Shown here one piece after another: positions 31,451-40,337 of a stretch of 47,370 nucleotides of DNA; within the stretch, counting starts at the first letter, position 1; every line of letters begins with the position of its first letter. The notes under the pieces were generated by a model. It was given only the letters and a program-made list of their open reading frames with translations, did no database searches and was not told the DNA's origin. The position numbers were made by a program, and so were the translations under genes. This DNA comes from Bacteroidetes bacterium HGW-Bacteroidetes-21 (GTDB lineage: Bacteria > Bacteroidota > Bacteroidia > Bacteroidales > GWA2-32-17). The stretch lies in the NCBI GenBank assembly GCA_002840935.1, contig PHDH01000003.1:1617-48986 (forward strand), in the 5' to 3' direction.

Positions 31451-33877
31451 ATGGAAGAAAGAAGGATACCCATATTAAATGAGACTTTTGATATACCTCT
31501 GTTCTTGCTTGTATTCCGTAAGAGTTTACTATATTTTACGATCATTGCAGTGCTATGTGGAGCAGGGGCATATGCTTATTTAAGATATACACAACCATTA
31601 TTTCAGGCGAGTGCAATTATACAATTAAAAGATGAAGCCGATAAAACCAATAAAATTCTAAATATTCAGAATATTTACGATGAGTTTAATCCCAATCAAA
31701 CCATAGAACTTATTCGTTCCAAAGAGTTTATTAAAAGAGTTATAAAATCACTTCCACTTGATGTTTCCTATTACTCAAAAGGAACTTTTCTAGAAACGGA
31801 ACAATATCGCAATTCGCCTTTTACTGTTGTTTTCAGAAACGAAGGATTTAAACATTTTGATGTTCCTATTGCTTTAGATTTTGAAAATATTACCGATGGT
31901 TGGTTATACTTCCAGAATAACTCTTCGGCTGAGAAAGTAAAAATTAAAACAGGAGAGTGGTTAAATTTTTATGGATCATGGCTTCGTATTGAAATTCGAG
32001 ATACTGCTGCATTACTCGAATACGAAAACATGTTGAAAAAAGATGGTTTATTTTTTATTGTAAATAATCCAGAAACTCAGTTAAATAAGATTATTCAGAA
32101 TTTGGTTGTTGGAGTTCTGAATTTTGAAGCACAAACAATACAAATTACCTATACTGACTTTAATCCTCAAAAAACTTCAGAAATTGTAAATACTATTTCA
32201 GAACAGTTTTTAAAGTATGATGTGGAGAAAAAGAAGGAAAGTGCAGATAAAATTCTCGATTTTATTGAGAATCAGAGTGACCTTATATATGATGAATTAG
32301 ATAAAATTGAAGAACAATTGATACTTTTTCGCAAACAGAATAATATCAAAACTGACGATGAAAAGGATTTGGCAACTTATAGAAGTGTAATTGAAAGAAT
32401 TACCAGAGTGGAGTCTGACTTAGAAGGGATTAAAGTTGAGGTTGATACATATAATAATTTACTTGATTATTTGAAAAAGAAAGATTTGTCGGCAGTAGAA
32501 CTAATTGCAATTATACCTCAAAATCTGAATTCTTCGGTATTAACCTCTATTTTATCAGAAATTCAGTCATTAATAAAAGAAAAGGAAAAAGCAATGAATA
32601 ATCTGACTACACAAAGTTTTCAGATTAAATCTATAGACAAACAAATTGATAATCAACGCGAAATTCTTAAAGAATTCCTCCAGACTTCTATTAACAGATC
32701 GACTGAAAAGAAAAACATCCTGTTAGAACAATTAAAAATATTTGATAGTCAGTTGTATGCCAATGGAACTATCGATGATATCGAATATGGCAAAATTCAA
32801 AGATTATATAATGTAAACATTGAGTTCTTCAATAATATTCTTGGAAAAAAAGCTGAGTACTTAATCTCACAAGCTGGTTTCGTAAGTCAGAATATTATTC
32901 TTGAAAATGCGATTACTCCGACAGGTCCCATTTCTCCACTGAAAAAAAATGTAATGATTATTACCATAGTCCTCATTTTTGTAATGTCATTCTTTATCTT
33001 GTTTTTCAGATACCTCTTTCATAATGAAGTATACTCGGTGCAGGATATTCGAAATTATACCGACGTTCCTATTATTGGAACCATTCCTTCGTATCACGAT
33101 AGTATTCCTATTTCTAAAGTATTAGTAGATATTAAGCCTAATTCTGTGTTCTCTGAGGCTTTTAGAAACATTCGTTCTAATCTGGAGTTTATTGACCGCG
33201 ATAATGGATCTAAAATTATTGCGCTTTCTTCTACTATTTCAGGTGAAGGGAAAACCTTTGTGGCATTGAATCTCGGCGGAGTGTATGCATTTCAGGGTAA
33301 AAAAGTCATAATAATGGACTTTGACCTTAGGAAACCCAGAATCCATAAGAGTTTCGAAAGAGATAATAAATGTGGTGTAAGTACTTTGCTTATTGGTAAA
33401 ACGCCTTTAGAAAGTTGTATTTTTGAGTCAAATATTAAGAATCTTTACTACGTAACAGCAGGACCAATTCCTCCCAACCCCTCCGAACTTATTAAGAATG
33501 CTTCGCTACACGAAATTATGGAGAAGTTAAGAACGATGTTTGACATTATCATTATTGATACGCCACCCATTGGATTGGTTACGGATGCGCTTGAGTTATT
33601 CAGAGAGTCTGATTTTCAGATTTATGTTCTTAAATCGAATTATTCTAAGCGAGTATTCATCTATAATATCAATCATCTTTTTAATGAGAAGAAGTTTGAC
33701 AAATTGTCTATCGTGCTGAATAAGATTGATATGTCATCATCATCCATGCTGGGAAGTTATTCTCATCATTATGGATATGGTTATTATTCGTACGAAACAA
33801 AATCAAATTATCAGGAAGATGCTGCGAAGTATTATCGCAAGGGATTTTTTAATTTCCTAAAGAAAAAGAAAAAATAG
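31451..33877 (+). CDS. Polysaccharide co-polymerase and tyrosine autokinase (Wzc-like)
   Basis: Wzc-type BY-kinases control chain length and export of polysaccharide through cycles of tyrosine autophosphorylation. The 808-residue protein has an N-terminal Wzz region with a first membrane helix at about residues 25-45 and a long coiled-coil periplasmic part. A second helix lies near 500-520 (MIITIVLIFVMSFFILFF), preceded by a proline-containing PTGPISPLKK. The kinase domain shows Walker A SGEGKTFVALN (about 597), Walker A' VIIMDFDLRKPR (about 620) and Walker B DIIIIDTPP (about 700). A tyrosine-rich tail follows (SHHYGYGYYSYETKSNY). All catalytic motifs look intact. It is tightly linked to wza upstream and to the MEMO-AMMECR1 fusion 15 bases downstream. 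Confidence 0.94.
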   Translation: MEERRIPILNETFDIPLFLLVFRKSLLYFTIIAVLCGAGAYAYLRYTQPLFQASAIIQLKDEADKTNKILNIQNIYDEFNPNQTIELIRSKEFIKRVIKSLPLDVSYYSKGTFLETEQYRNSPFTVVFRNEGFKHFDVPIALDFENITDGWLYFQNNSSAEKVKIKTGEWLNFYGSWLRIEIRDTAALLEYENMLKKDGLFFIVNNPETQLNKIIQNLVVGVLNFEAQTIQITYTDFNPQKTSEIVNTISEQFLKYDVEKKKESADKILDFIENQSDLIYDELDKIEEQLILFRKQNNIKTDDEKDLATYRSVIERITRVESDLEGIKVEVDTYNNLLDYLKKKDLSAVELIAIIPQNLNSSVLTSILSEIQSLIKEKEKAMNNLTTQSFQIKSIDKQIDNQREILKEFLQTSINRSTEKKNILLEQLKIFDSQLYANGTIDDIEYGKIQRLYNVNIEFFNNILGKKAEYLISQAGFVSQNIILENAITPTGPISPLKKNVMIITIVLIFVMSFFILFFRYLFHNEVYSVQDIRNYTDVPIIGTIPSYHDSIPISKVLVDIKPNSVFSEAFRNIRSNLEFIDRDNGSKIIALSSTISGEGKTFVALNLGGVYAFQGKKVIIMDFDLRKPRIHKSFERDNKCGVSTLLIGKTPLESCIFESNIKNLYYVTAGPIPPNPSELIKNASLHEIMEKLRTMFDIIIIDTPPIGLVTDALELFRESDFQIYVLKSNYSKRVFIYNINHLFNEKKFDKLSIVLNKIDMSSSSMLGSYSHHYGYGYYSYETKSNYQEDAAKYYRKGFFNFLKKKKK

Positions 33878-33892
33878 TCGTTGCTTTTGCCA

Positions 33893-35407
33893 ATGAGTTT
33901 CTCGCAATTTATTAAGTGTATTGTAGCTTTATTGCTAATATCGACAAATGGTATGGGGCAATTAGAACAAAATCAGAAATGTATGAACAGAAAAGCGGTT
34001 GTCGCCGGGCAGTTTTATCCTGCTACGGAAGTTGAATTAAAAAATAGTCTGAAAGAGTATTTTGCTTTAAGTTTTGTAAGGCCTGATAAACGTACTATTA
34101 CTATAATTTCTCCTCATGCCGGTTATGTTTTTTCTGGTTCAGTAGCTGCGTCAGCATTTTCTGCCATACCCCCGGAAGCGGAATATGAAAGAATTTTTAT
34201 TATCACTTCAAGTCATAAGTTTTCTTTTGAAGGTGCTTCGGTTTTTTCTTCAGGGAATTATGAAACACCTTTAGGCGAAGTGATTGTTGATACGATGACT
34301 GGTCTTGAGTTGATAAAAGCTTCATTATTGTTTAGCGATCGGACAGATGCCCACTTGGGTGAGCATAGCCTGGAAGTTCAGTTGCCATTTCTTCAATATC
34401 ATTTGAAAACTCCTTTTAAAATTGTCCCCATCATTATTGGGACGCAAGATACCAACGTATGCAAAAAAATCGCTGAAGTATTGAAATCCTATTTGAAACC
34501 CGAAAATCTTTTTATTATTAGTACCGATTTTTCGCATTATCCAAATTACTCTCATGCTGTTGATGCAGATAAAACTGTGGCTTCTTCTTTAATGAGCAAC
34601 AATGCAAATGTTTTTTTAGATAGTCTTCATGTGGTTGAATCAAAAGGTACCCCTGGACTTGTTACCGGAATGTGTGGTTGGGCTTCAGTCCTTACTTACT
34701 TGTATATGACCGAAGGGAACCCTGATATCAAATATCAAATGATGGATTATAAGAATTCGGGCGATTCAAAATATGGCGATAAAGACAAAGTAGTGGGCTA
34801 CTGGGCTATTAAAATTATTCTGGAAAGACAAAAACAAGAACCTGATTTTCTGCTAACCGATGATGATAAAGAAGATATGCTTGACATGGCCAGAAAAACT
34901 GTCATTGAATATGCTAAAACAGGAACTAAAGCCGACTTCAATTGCAAAGGAAAATCTGATGCGTTGAGAAGCAAATCGGGAGCCTTTGTGACCTTGCATA
35001 AAAATGGGGAACTTCGGGGTTGCATAGGTCAGTTCAGGCCTTCAGTCTCGTTGTGTGAGCTTATTATCGACCTGGCTATTTCTTCATCTGCTTTCGACCA
35101 CCGTTTTCCACCTGTATCTGCCAGCGAACTGGACGAGATCGATATCGAGATTTCCGTTCTCACACCCATGCGAAAAATTGACGATATTAATGCCATTGAA
35201 CTTGGAAAACATGGAATATACATTGTAAAAGGAAACCAGTCGGGAACTTTTCTTCCTCAGGTTGCTACCGAAACAGGCTGGACTTTGGAGGAGTTTCTGG
35301 GACATTGTGCAAGAGATAAAGCCGGCATTGGATGGGATGGCTGGAAAAAAGCAGATATCTACATCTACGAAGCCATAATATTTGGTGAAAAGGATCATCA
35401 AAAATAA
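33893..35407 (+). CDS. Exported MEMO1-AMMECR1 fusion protein (AmmeMemoRadiSam A+B)
   Basis: The 504-residue product has a signal peptide (MSFSQFIKCIVALLLISTNG, then MGQLEQNQ). A MEMO1 domain follows (about residues 30-310): KAVVAGQFYPA, SPHAGYVFSGSVAASAF, IITSSHKFSFEGASVFSSGN, EHSLEVQLPFLQYH, STDFSHYPNY and TGMCGWASVL. The His/His/Cys set matching metal ligands of human MEMO1 (His49, His81, Cys244) is present. An AMMECR1 domain fills the C-terminus (about 325-500) with its signature GELRGCIGQFRP. The two domains are known as components B and A of the uncharacterised AmmeMemoRadiSam system, whose third part is a radical SAM protein, not found here. A TTG at 33881 would add four residues. It lies 15 bases after wzc, in the same unit. 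The substrate and reaction are unknown. Confidence 0.88.
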   Translation: MSFSQFIKCIVALLLISTNGMGQLEQNQKCMNRKAVVAGQFYPATEVELKNSLKEYFALSFVRPDKRTITIISPHAGYVFSGSVAASAFSAIPPEAEYERIFIITSSHKFSFEGASVFSSGNYETPLGEVIVDTMTGLELIKASLLFSDRTDAHLGEHSLEVQLPFLQYHLKTPFKIVPIIIGTQDTNVCKKIAEVLKSYLKPENLFIISTDFSHYPNYSHAVDADKTVASSLMSNNANVFLDSLHVVESKGTPGLVTGMCGWASVLTYLYMTEGNPDIKYQMMDYKNSGDSKYGDKDKVVGYWAIKIILERQKQEPDFLLTDDDKEDMLDMARKTVIEYAKTGTKADFNCKGKSDALRSKSGAFVTLHKNGELRGCIGQFRPSVSLCELIIDLAISSSAFDHRFPPVSASELDEIDIEISVLTPMRKIDDINAIELGKHGIYIVKGNQSGTFLPQVATETGWTLEEFLGHCARDKAGIGWDGWKKADIYIYEAIIFGEKDHQK

Positions 35408-35446
35408 CCTAGAGTCAAAAAAATAACGCCTTGACTTGTTGTGTAT

Positions 35447-36193
35447 TTAGCTGGCAATGACATATTTTCCATCGGAAGCGACTGTTACTTTGGGTAGCTT
35501 TTTGTTCTTTTCGAAATAAGTGTAACCGGGCTGTATGTTTTTCCAGAAATCAATGATGTCTTTATATTCAGGGATTTTTTTCTCTATTACTGTCCAGTCG
35601 TCAACGTCCATTCTGAAAGGGAAAATGTGCACAGGAATATTGGTCTGGCCATTATTTTTTGCTTCCACTGCATAAATATATAACTCTTTTATCAATGCGT
35701 CGGTAATGGGTATACAGCCAATGGTACAGCAACTACCATGAATAAAAATGCTGCCTCCAAGTTTTCCTTTGAATCCCAGTTTTCGGTCGGATTCGTTGGG
35801 ATAACTGACTCCCAGAGAGAGATAGTAATTACTGTAGGGATTGAAACAGTTAATGGTATAAAATCCTTCGGGAACCTGATAATCTCCTTCTTTTCTTTTA
35901 GGACCCAAAGAACCTGAAGAGGCGCAAATAGGAAAAGTCCGGATGTGTTTAAATGTAGCATCTTCCTTGTTTTTTGCCCAAAGTTCAAAAATCTCTTCTT
36001 TTTTAAAAACTCTGAAGAAAATATTCATTTTAGAGATATCAATATTGTACTTTTTTAAAGTGTCTTGCACCGTTTTCTCTTTGTCGGTATATGCTTGTTT
36101 TACTTTAGCATGTTTCTTCTGCTCCGTTTTAAATGTGCCGGTTTGCTGAAAGGTCAGAATGGAAAGAAAACTGAATAATAACAACAATTTCAT
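35447..36193 (-). CDS. Secreted YkuD-fold protein (YafK/DpaA-like)
   Basis: The 248-residue product has a short hydrophobic N-terminus (MKLLLLFSFLSILTF), probably a signal sequence. The L,D-transpeptidase catalytic domain follows: FFRVFKKEEIFELWAKN, FPICASSGSLGPKRKEGDYQ, VPEGFYTINCFNPYSNYYLS and SIFIHGSCCTIGCIPITDAL. His152 and Cys160 are the expected catalytic pair. The GPKRKEGDYQVPEGFY block is characteristic of YafK. In Escherichia coli YafK/DpaA cuts the link between Braun lipoprotein and peptidoglycan; whether this homologue crosslinks, trims or detaches peptidoglycan-bound proteins cannot be told. Two extra cysteines (155, 156) next to the active site are unusual. It is divergent from the GT-C/TPR gene. 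Confidence 0.85.
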   Translation of the reverse strand: MKLLLLFSFLSILTFQQTGTFKTEQKKHAKVKQAYTDKEKTVQDTLKKYNIDISKMNIFFRVFKKEEIFELWAKNKEDATFKHIRTFPICASSGSLGPKRKEGDYQVPEGFYTINCFNPYSNYYLSLGVSYPNESDRKLGFKGKLGGSIFIHGSCCTIGCIPITDALIKELYIYAVEAKNNGQTNIPVHIFPFRMDVDDWTVIEKKIPEYKDIIDFWKNIQPGYTYFEKNKKLPKVTVASDGKYVIAS

Positions 36194-36251
36194 ATGTGTG
36201 GTGGTTTAATGGTTTTGTCGTATTTTTGTGATTCTAAACTGCGAATTTTAG

Positions 36252-36282
36252 TTGGCAATTTCGTAAAAATTGGGTACGTTTG
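36252..36282 (+). promoter_or_regulatory. Promoter for the GT-C/TPR gene
   Basis: TTG (36252-36254), 20-base spacer, TACGTTTG (36275-36282): both halves match the Bacteroidota consensus at normal spacing. The ATG lies 21 bases after the box. Confidence 0.55.
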
Positions 36283-36302
36283 AGTGATTTTTATCAAAAA
36301 CC

Positions 36303-38366
36303 ATGCATAAAAATAATATTAAAAAAGGAAAAGCCCCGGTGGTAAAGGAATCTCCGGTTCAACCTGCGGTAAAACAGGACATTGCAAAAGAAGTGAAAAA
36401 AGAGAATAACAGGATTTACTTGTTGCTTCTTATTTTTTCGTTTTTGTTGTATGGAAATACGCTGGTTAACGAATATGCTTTGGATGACGCCATCGTAATA
36501 ACGCAGAATCAGTTTACCAAAAAAGGTATTGCCGGGCTGGGTGATATTTTTACCAGTGAATATTTTACCGGATTCTTTGGTGTTAAGAAAGATCTTGTTG
36601 CTGGTGGGCGTTACAGACCTTTTTCTGTGGCTACATTTGCTGTAGAATATGATTTTTTTGGTGAGAATCCTTTCGTAGGTCATTTGATTAATATCCTTCT
36701 TTATGCATTGACTTGTATTTTGCTTTATAAAATACTTTCAGCCCTTTTTATCAATTTTAAATTTAAGTTCAAGTGGCTTTCGCTGCCATTGATAACTGTT
36801 TTGCTGTATATGTTTCATCCTATTCATACCGAAGTGGTTGCCAATATAAAGGGTAGGGATGAATTACTTTCAATCCTTGGTGCGTTAGGTGCCATGTATT
36901 ACGCCATCATTTATTTCGAGAAAGCAGAGAAAAAATACCTCCTTTATATTTTTGTATTATTTGCCATGGGTATGTTCTCTAAAGAGTCGGCTATTACTTT
37001 TATTTTTACCATTCCTCTGGCTGTCTGGTTTTTTATGCCACAGCATTTTTCAATGAAAAAAATAACCATGGTGTTGTTACCTATGGTAGTTGCTACTGTG
37101 GTCTATCTGATTGCTCGTTACAAGGTATTGGGACCCATGACGGCTCCTATTGCCAATGAACTGATGAATGATTCGTTTTTAGGCATGACAGGTGGTCAGA
37201 AATATGCCACTATTTTCTATACTTTGGGGGTATATCTAAAACTTCTTCTGGTTCCTCATCCATTGACCTTTGATTATTATCCTTATCATATACCTGTAAT
37301 GCAGTGGAGTGACTGGCAATCGATGGTTTCATTGGTATTGAATCTTGGTCTAGGTGTTGTTTCGTTGATCCTTCTCAAAAGAAAGCATGTCATTTCTTTT
37401 GCTTTACTTTTTTACTTCGCTACAATTTCACCCATGTCTAACGTTTTGTTTCCCATAGGGGTATTTATGAACGAGCGTTTTGTGTTTGTTGCATCTCTTG
37501 GTTTTGCACTTGTGTTGGCATGGGTTTTAACTGTCTGGATGCCGTTGAAAGTAAAAAATGCGAGTCAGTATAAAAATTATGCTCTTTCGATATTGGTTAT
37601 CGTTTTAGGATTGTATACTGCAAAAACCATTGCTCGTAATACCGTCTGGAAAAACGACTTTACACTTTTTACCCACGACGTTAATATTTCATTCAACAGT
37701 GCTAAAAGCACTTGTTCAGCCGGGGGAAAATTAATTGAGGAAGCCACCAAAGAAGGCAACGAAAAAGTCCGCGACGAATATCTGCGCAAAGCACTGGGAT
37801 ATCTCAAAAAGTCGGTGAAAATTCATCCCAAATACTCCGATGCCTGGTTACTATTAGGTAATGGCTATTTTGAGTATAATAAAGGCTATGACTCAGTGAT
37901 TTATGCCTATCGTAAAATCCTTGAAATAAATCCTGATTTTGAAAAAGTATGGTCGAACCTAGATATTGTCTTTGCTCGTTTAGACAGTCCTGATTACAAA
38001 ATTAAAGTCTACGAAGAATTATATACATTGAACCCCAACCGTTTTGAACCTAATTATCAGTTGGGTGTATTATACGGCAAATTCAAGAATAACCTTCCCG
38101 TAGGGATTTCTTATCTTAAAAAAGCGGCAGCCATCAATCCTAAGAGTGCTTTTGCCATTAAAGATCTTGGGGTTGCGTATGGTATTTCCGGCAAATATGA
38201 TTCGTCTTTAACTTGTTTGATTAAAGCAGTTGAGTTGGACCCTAAAGATGCGCAAACTATGATGAATATTGGTATTACTTATTATAATTCGGGGGATACT
38301 GTCAGTGCCAGAAAGTTTTTCGATAAAGCCAAATCGGTTGACCCTACATTAAAAACACCTAATTAG
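36303..38366 (+). CDS. TMTC-like GT-C fold membrane protein with C-terminal TPRs
   Basis: The 687-residue product starts with a ~40-residue basic cytosolic tail. About ten membrane helices follow, to residue ~450, and then a TPR array (about 480-685). Just after the first helix lies YALDDAIVITQNQF, the acidic DD loop of GT-C glycosyltransferases. Then come GGRYRPFSVATFAVEYDFFG, LYMFHPIHTEVVANIKGRDE and KESAITFIFTIPLAVWFF. This arrangement matches the TMTC group of O-mannosyltransferases and their bacterial relatives, which use a polyprenyl-phosphate sugar and glycosylate proteins on the far side of the membrane. TPR motifs such as AWLLLGNGYFEYNKGY and AFAIKDLGVAYGISGKYDSS are clear. The donor and acceptor are unknown. 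It has its own promoter. Confidence 0.8.
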   Translation: MHKNNIKKGKAPVVKESPVQPAVKQDIAKEVKKENNRIYLLLLIFSFLLYGNTLVNEYALDDAIVITQNQFTKKGIAGLGDIFTSEYFTGFFGVKKDLVAGGRYRPFSVATFAVEYDFFGENPFVGHLINILLYALTCILLYKILSALFINFKFKFKWLSLPLITVLLYMFHPIHTEVVANIKGRDELLSILGALGAMYYAIIYFEKAEKKYLLYIFVLFAMGMFSKESAITFIFTIPLAVWFFMPQHFSMKKITMVLLPMVVATVVYLIARYKVLGPMTAPIANELMNDSFLGMTGGQKYATIFYTLGVYLKLLLVPHPLTFDYYPYHIPVMQWSDWQSMVSLVLNLGLGVVSLILLKRKHVISFALLFYFATISPMSNVLFPIGVFMNERFVFVASLGFALVLAWVLTVWMPLKVKNASQYKNYALSILVIVLGLYTAKTIARNTVWKNDFTLFTHDVNISFNSAKSTCSAGGKLIEEATKEGNEKVRDEYLRKALGYLKKSVKIHPKYSDAWLLLGNGYFEYNKGYDSVIYAYRKILEINPDFEKVWSNLDIVFARLDSPDYKIKVYEELYTLNPNRFEPNYQLGVLYGKFKNNLPVGISYLKKAAAINPKSAFAIKDLGVAYGISGKYDSSLTCLIKAVELDPKDAQTMMNIGITYYNSGDTVSARKFFDKAKSVDPTLKTPN

Positions 38367-38424
38367 ATTTGGCATAGTATGTGGACTAAATATTTTTCAA
38401 TAATTTTCGTTATTCAATAATACA

Positions 38425-39252
38425 ATGAACATGAAACTAGGATTTATAGTATCTTTTTTATTTGTGATTCTTTGCTTTTCGGTAAAAGCTCAGAATGTGG
38501 GTCAAACCGAGAAAAAAGACTCCATTATCAATTTTACTGATATTCAGGGAAACAAACAGGGCAAATGGGTTAAACCCTACAAAAATGGAGTAAAAGCCTA
38601 CGAAGCAACTTTCAGAAATAACAAATTAGTGGGTGAATACAAAAGATATTTTATGAACGGTAAGTTGATGGCTCATGTAAAATATAATAGTACAGGAGAT
38701 AAGGGGTATGCGAAATTGTATTATGATACTGGAACTATATGTGGAGAAGGAATTTATATCAATCAGAATGTGAAAGACAGTATTTGGAAATATTATGGAA
38801 CAGATGGCATATTAATCTCCGAAGTTTCTTATAAAAATGGAATTATTAATGGTCCGAGTAAAAGTTTCTTTCGTAACGGAAAAGTCAGTGAAGTAATTAA
38901 TTACAAGGATAGTATCCGTGATGGCTTATGGCGTAGGAGTTATGAGAATGGGAATACCCGCATGGAGACTATGCATGTAAAAGGCAAGCGTACTGGTCTT
39001 TTTCAACTCTATTTTGAAAGCGGACGTATCAGAACCAAAGGCAAGTATAAAAATGATTTGCCTATTGGAAAGTGGACCTTTTATAAAGAAGATGGATCTG
39101 TAGAAAAGGAACTGGAATATGTAAGTGGAGGTTTATTGAAGAATCAGGATGAAGTGGATGAAGAGTTAAAGAAGCAATTGAAAGAGTGGGAAAGCTTGAA
39201 AGGAACGATTCCAGAACCCACCGAAGAGATGTTTCAAAAGTTTTTTAAGTAA
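38425..39252 (+). CDS. Secreted YwqK-type MORN-repeat protein
   Basis: The 275-residue product has a signal peptide (MKLGFIVSFLFVILCFSVKAQ, after an optional MN; a start at 38431 is equally good). Tandem MORN_2 variant repeats of about 22 residues follow (NKQGKWVKPYKNGVKAYEAT, NKLVGEYKRYFMNGKLMAHV, KDSIWKYYGTDGILISEVSY, GRIRTKGKYKNDLPIGKWTF). Databases name such proteins YwqK-family antitoxins, but a secreted protein without a toxin neighbour is unlikely to be one. It is more probably a surface or periplasmic beta-repeat scaffold. Its stop overlaps the mnmA start by one base (TAATG), so translation of the two is likely coupled. A charged C-terminal helix (EELKKQLKEWESLKG) closes the protein. 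Confidence 0.8.
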   Translation: MNMKLGFIVSFLFVILCFSVKAQNVGQTEKKDSIINFTDIQGNKQGKWVKPYKNGVKAYEATFRNNKLVGEYKRYFMNGKLMAHVKYNSTGDKGYAKLYYDTGTICGEGIYINQNVKDSIWKYYGTDGILISEVSYKNGIINGPSKSFFRNGKVSEVINYKDSIRDGLWRRSYENGNTRMETMHVKGKRTGLFQLYFESGRIRTKGKYKNDLPIGKWTFYKEDGSVEKELEYVSGGLLKNQDEVDEELKKQLKEWESLKGTIPEPTEEMFQKFFK

Positions 39253-40337
39253 TGTCTATGCCCCGGGTTCTTTTAGGAATGAGTGGTGGAGTGGATAGCT
39301 CTGTGGCTGCTATTCTGTTAAAGGAGCAGGGTTACGAAGTGATTGGCTATACTTTCAGAGTATATGACTCTGTGAGTGAGGATTGCATGAAAAAGCAGAA
39401 AGGTTGTTGTACGGTGGAGTCTATATACGAAGCCAGGGATATTGCTGAGAAAATGGGGATAGAGCATCATATTATTGATCTAAGAACCTATTTTAAAGAG
39501 ACTGTAATCGATCATTTCATTCGTTCGTATCTCGATGGCAACACTCCAAATCCCTGCAGTGAGTGTAACCGTTATATTAAATGGGGCAAAGTGTTCGAAA
39601 AGGCCAAAGAAATGAATTGTGAATTTGTCGCCACCGGTCATTATGCCCGTGTAATGCAAAACGAAACAGGTTTTTTCCTTTCCCAGGGCAAAGATGAAGA
39701 TAAAGATCAGACTTATTTTTTATGGCAGATTCCTCGCTCGCATCTGTCTAAAACTTTATTCCCGTTGGGGGAACTGACTAAAAGTGAGGTGCGGGAAATA
39801 GCGCTTAAGCATGGTTTTGAGAAAGTGGCAAAAAAGGCCGATAGTCAGGAAATATGTTTCATCCCCGACAATGATTATCGCCGGTTTTTAACTGAAAATA
39901 CAGATGTTTTGCCAGGACCCGGAAATTTTCTTTCGGTCGATGGTCGGGTACTTGGACAACATAAAGGATATCCCTTTTATACCATCGGACAGAGAAAGGG
40001 TTTAGAGATTGCCTTGGGTGAAAGAATGTTTGTCACCCGCATTAATCCCGAAACAAACGAGGTAACTATAGGGCAACAGGGCGATCTCAAGTCATCCGGA
40101 ATGTGGGTTAGAAACTTTAATCCGGGAAAATACGTACAACTTACATCCGGCCAGAAATTTGATGTGAAAGTTCGCTATCGCAGTTCAAGAATCCCGGCAA
40201 CCATTATGGAAGTAAATGAAGAAATATTAGTGCATTTTGATCTTCCCGTTGATTCTGTCACACCAGGACAGTCTGCTGTTTTCTATCAAGGTGATGATTT
40301 GGTCGGAGGCGGAGTTATTGTAAAAAGTATAGAATGA
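39252..40337 (+). CDS. mnmA: tRNA-specific 2-thiouridylase
   Basis: MnmA installs the 2-thio group on wobble uridine 34 of tRNA-Lys, -Glu and -Gln, taking activated sulfur from a persulfide relay. The 361-residue protein has the ATP-pyrophosphatase P-loop GMSGGVDSSVA (residues 9-19). The two catalytic cysteines are Cys102 in NPCSECN and Cys202 in QEICFIPD. Also present are ATGHYARV and DQTYFLW in the synthetase domain and GQRKGLEIALGERMFV in the C-terminal tRNA-binding part. These agree closely in position with the Escherichia coli enzyme. Its start overlaps the YwqK-like stop by one base, and its stop overlaps the next lipoprotein start (ATGA). The MSMPRV start could equally be the second Met. 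Confidence 0.96.
   Translation: MSMPRVLLGMSGGVDSSVAAILLKEQGYEVIGYTFRVYDSVSEDCMKKQKGCCTVESIYEARDIAEKMGIEHHIIDLRTYFKETVIDHFIRSYLDGNTPNPCSECNRYIKWGKVFEKAKEMNCEFVATGHYARVMQNETGFFLSQGKDEDKDQTYFLWQIPRSHLSKTLFPLGELTKSEVREIALKHGFEKVAKKADSQEICFIPDNDYRRFLTENTDVLPGPGNFLSVDGRVLGQHKGYPFYTIGQRKGLEIALGERMFVTRINPETNEVTIGQQGDLKSSGMWVRNFNPGKYVQLTSGQKFDVKVRYRSSRIPATIMEVNEEILVHFDLPVDSVTPGQSAVFYQGDDLVGGGVIVKSIE

Noticed and set aside
35413-35436. AGTCAA...TTGACT inverted repeat between two convergent genes as a terminator
   Set aside because: The stem is only six AT-rich pairs with a 12-base loop and no proper T-run, so it is too weak to call.
36294-36683. 129-codon minus-strand open frame
   Set aside because: It is antisense to the start of the GT-C/TPR gene and lacks any domain or signal.
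38425-39252. Reading the YwqK-like gene as an antitoxin of a toxin-antitoxin pair
   Set aside because: The protein has a signal peptide and MORN-type repeats, and the neighbours are mnmA and a membrane protein; no toxin gene is present.
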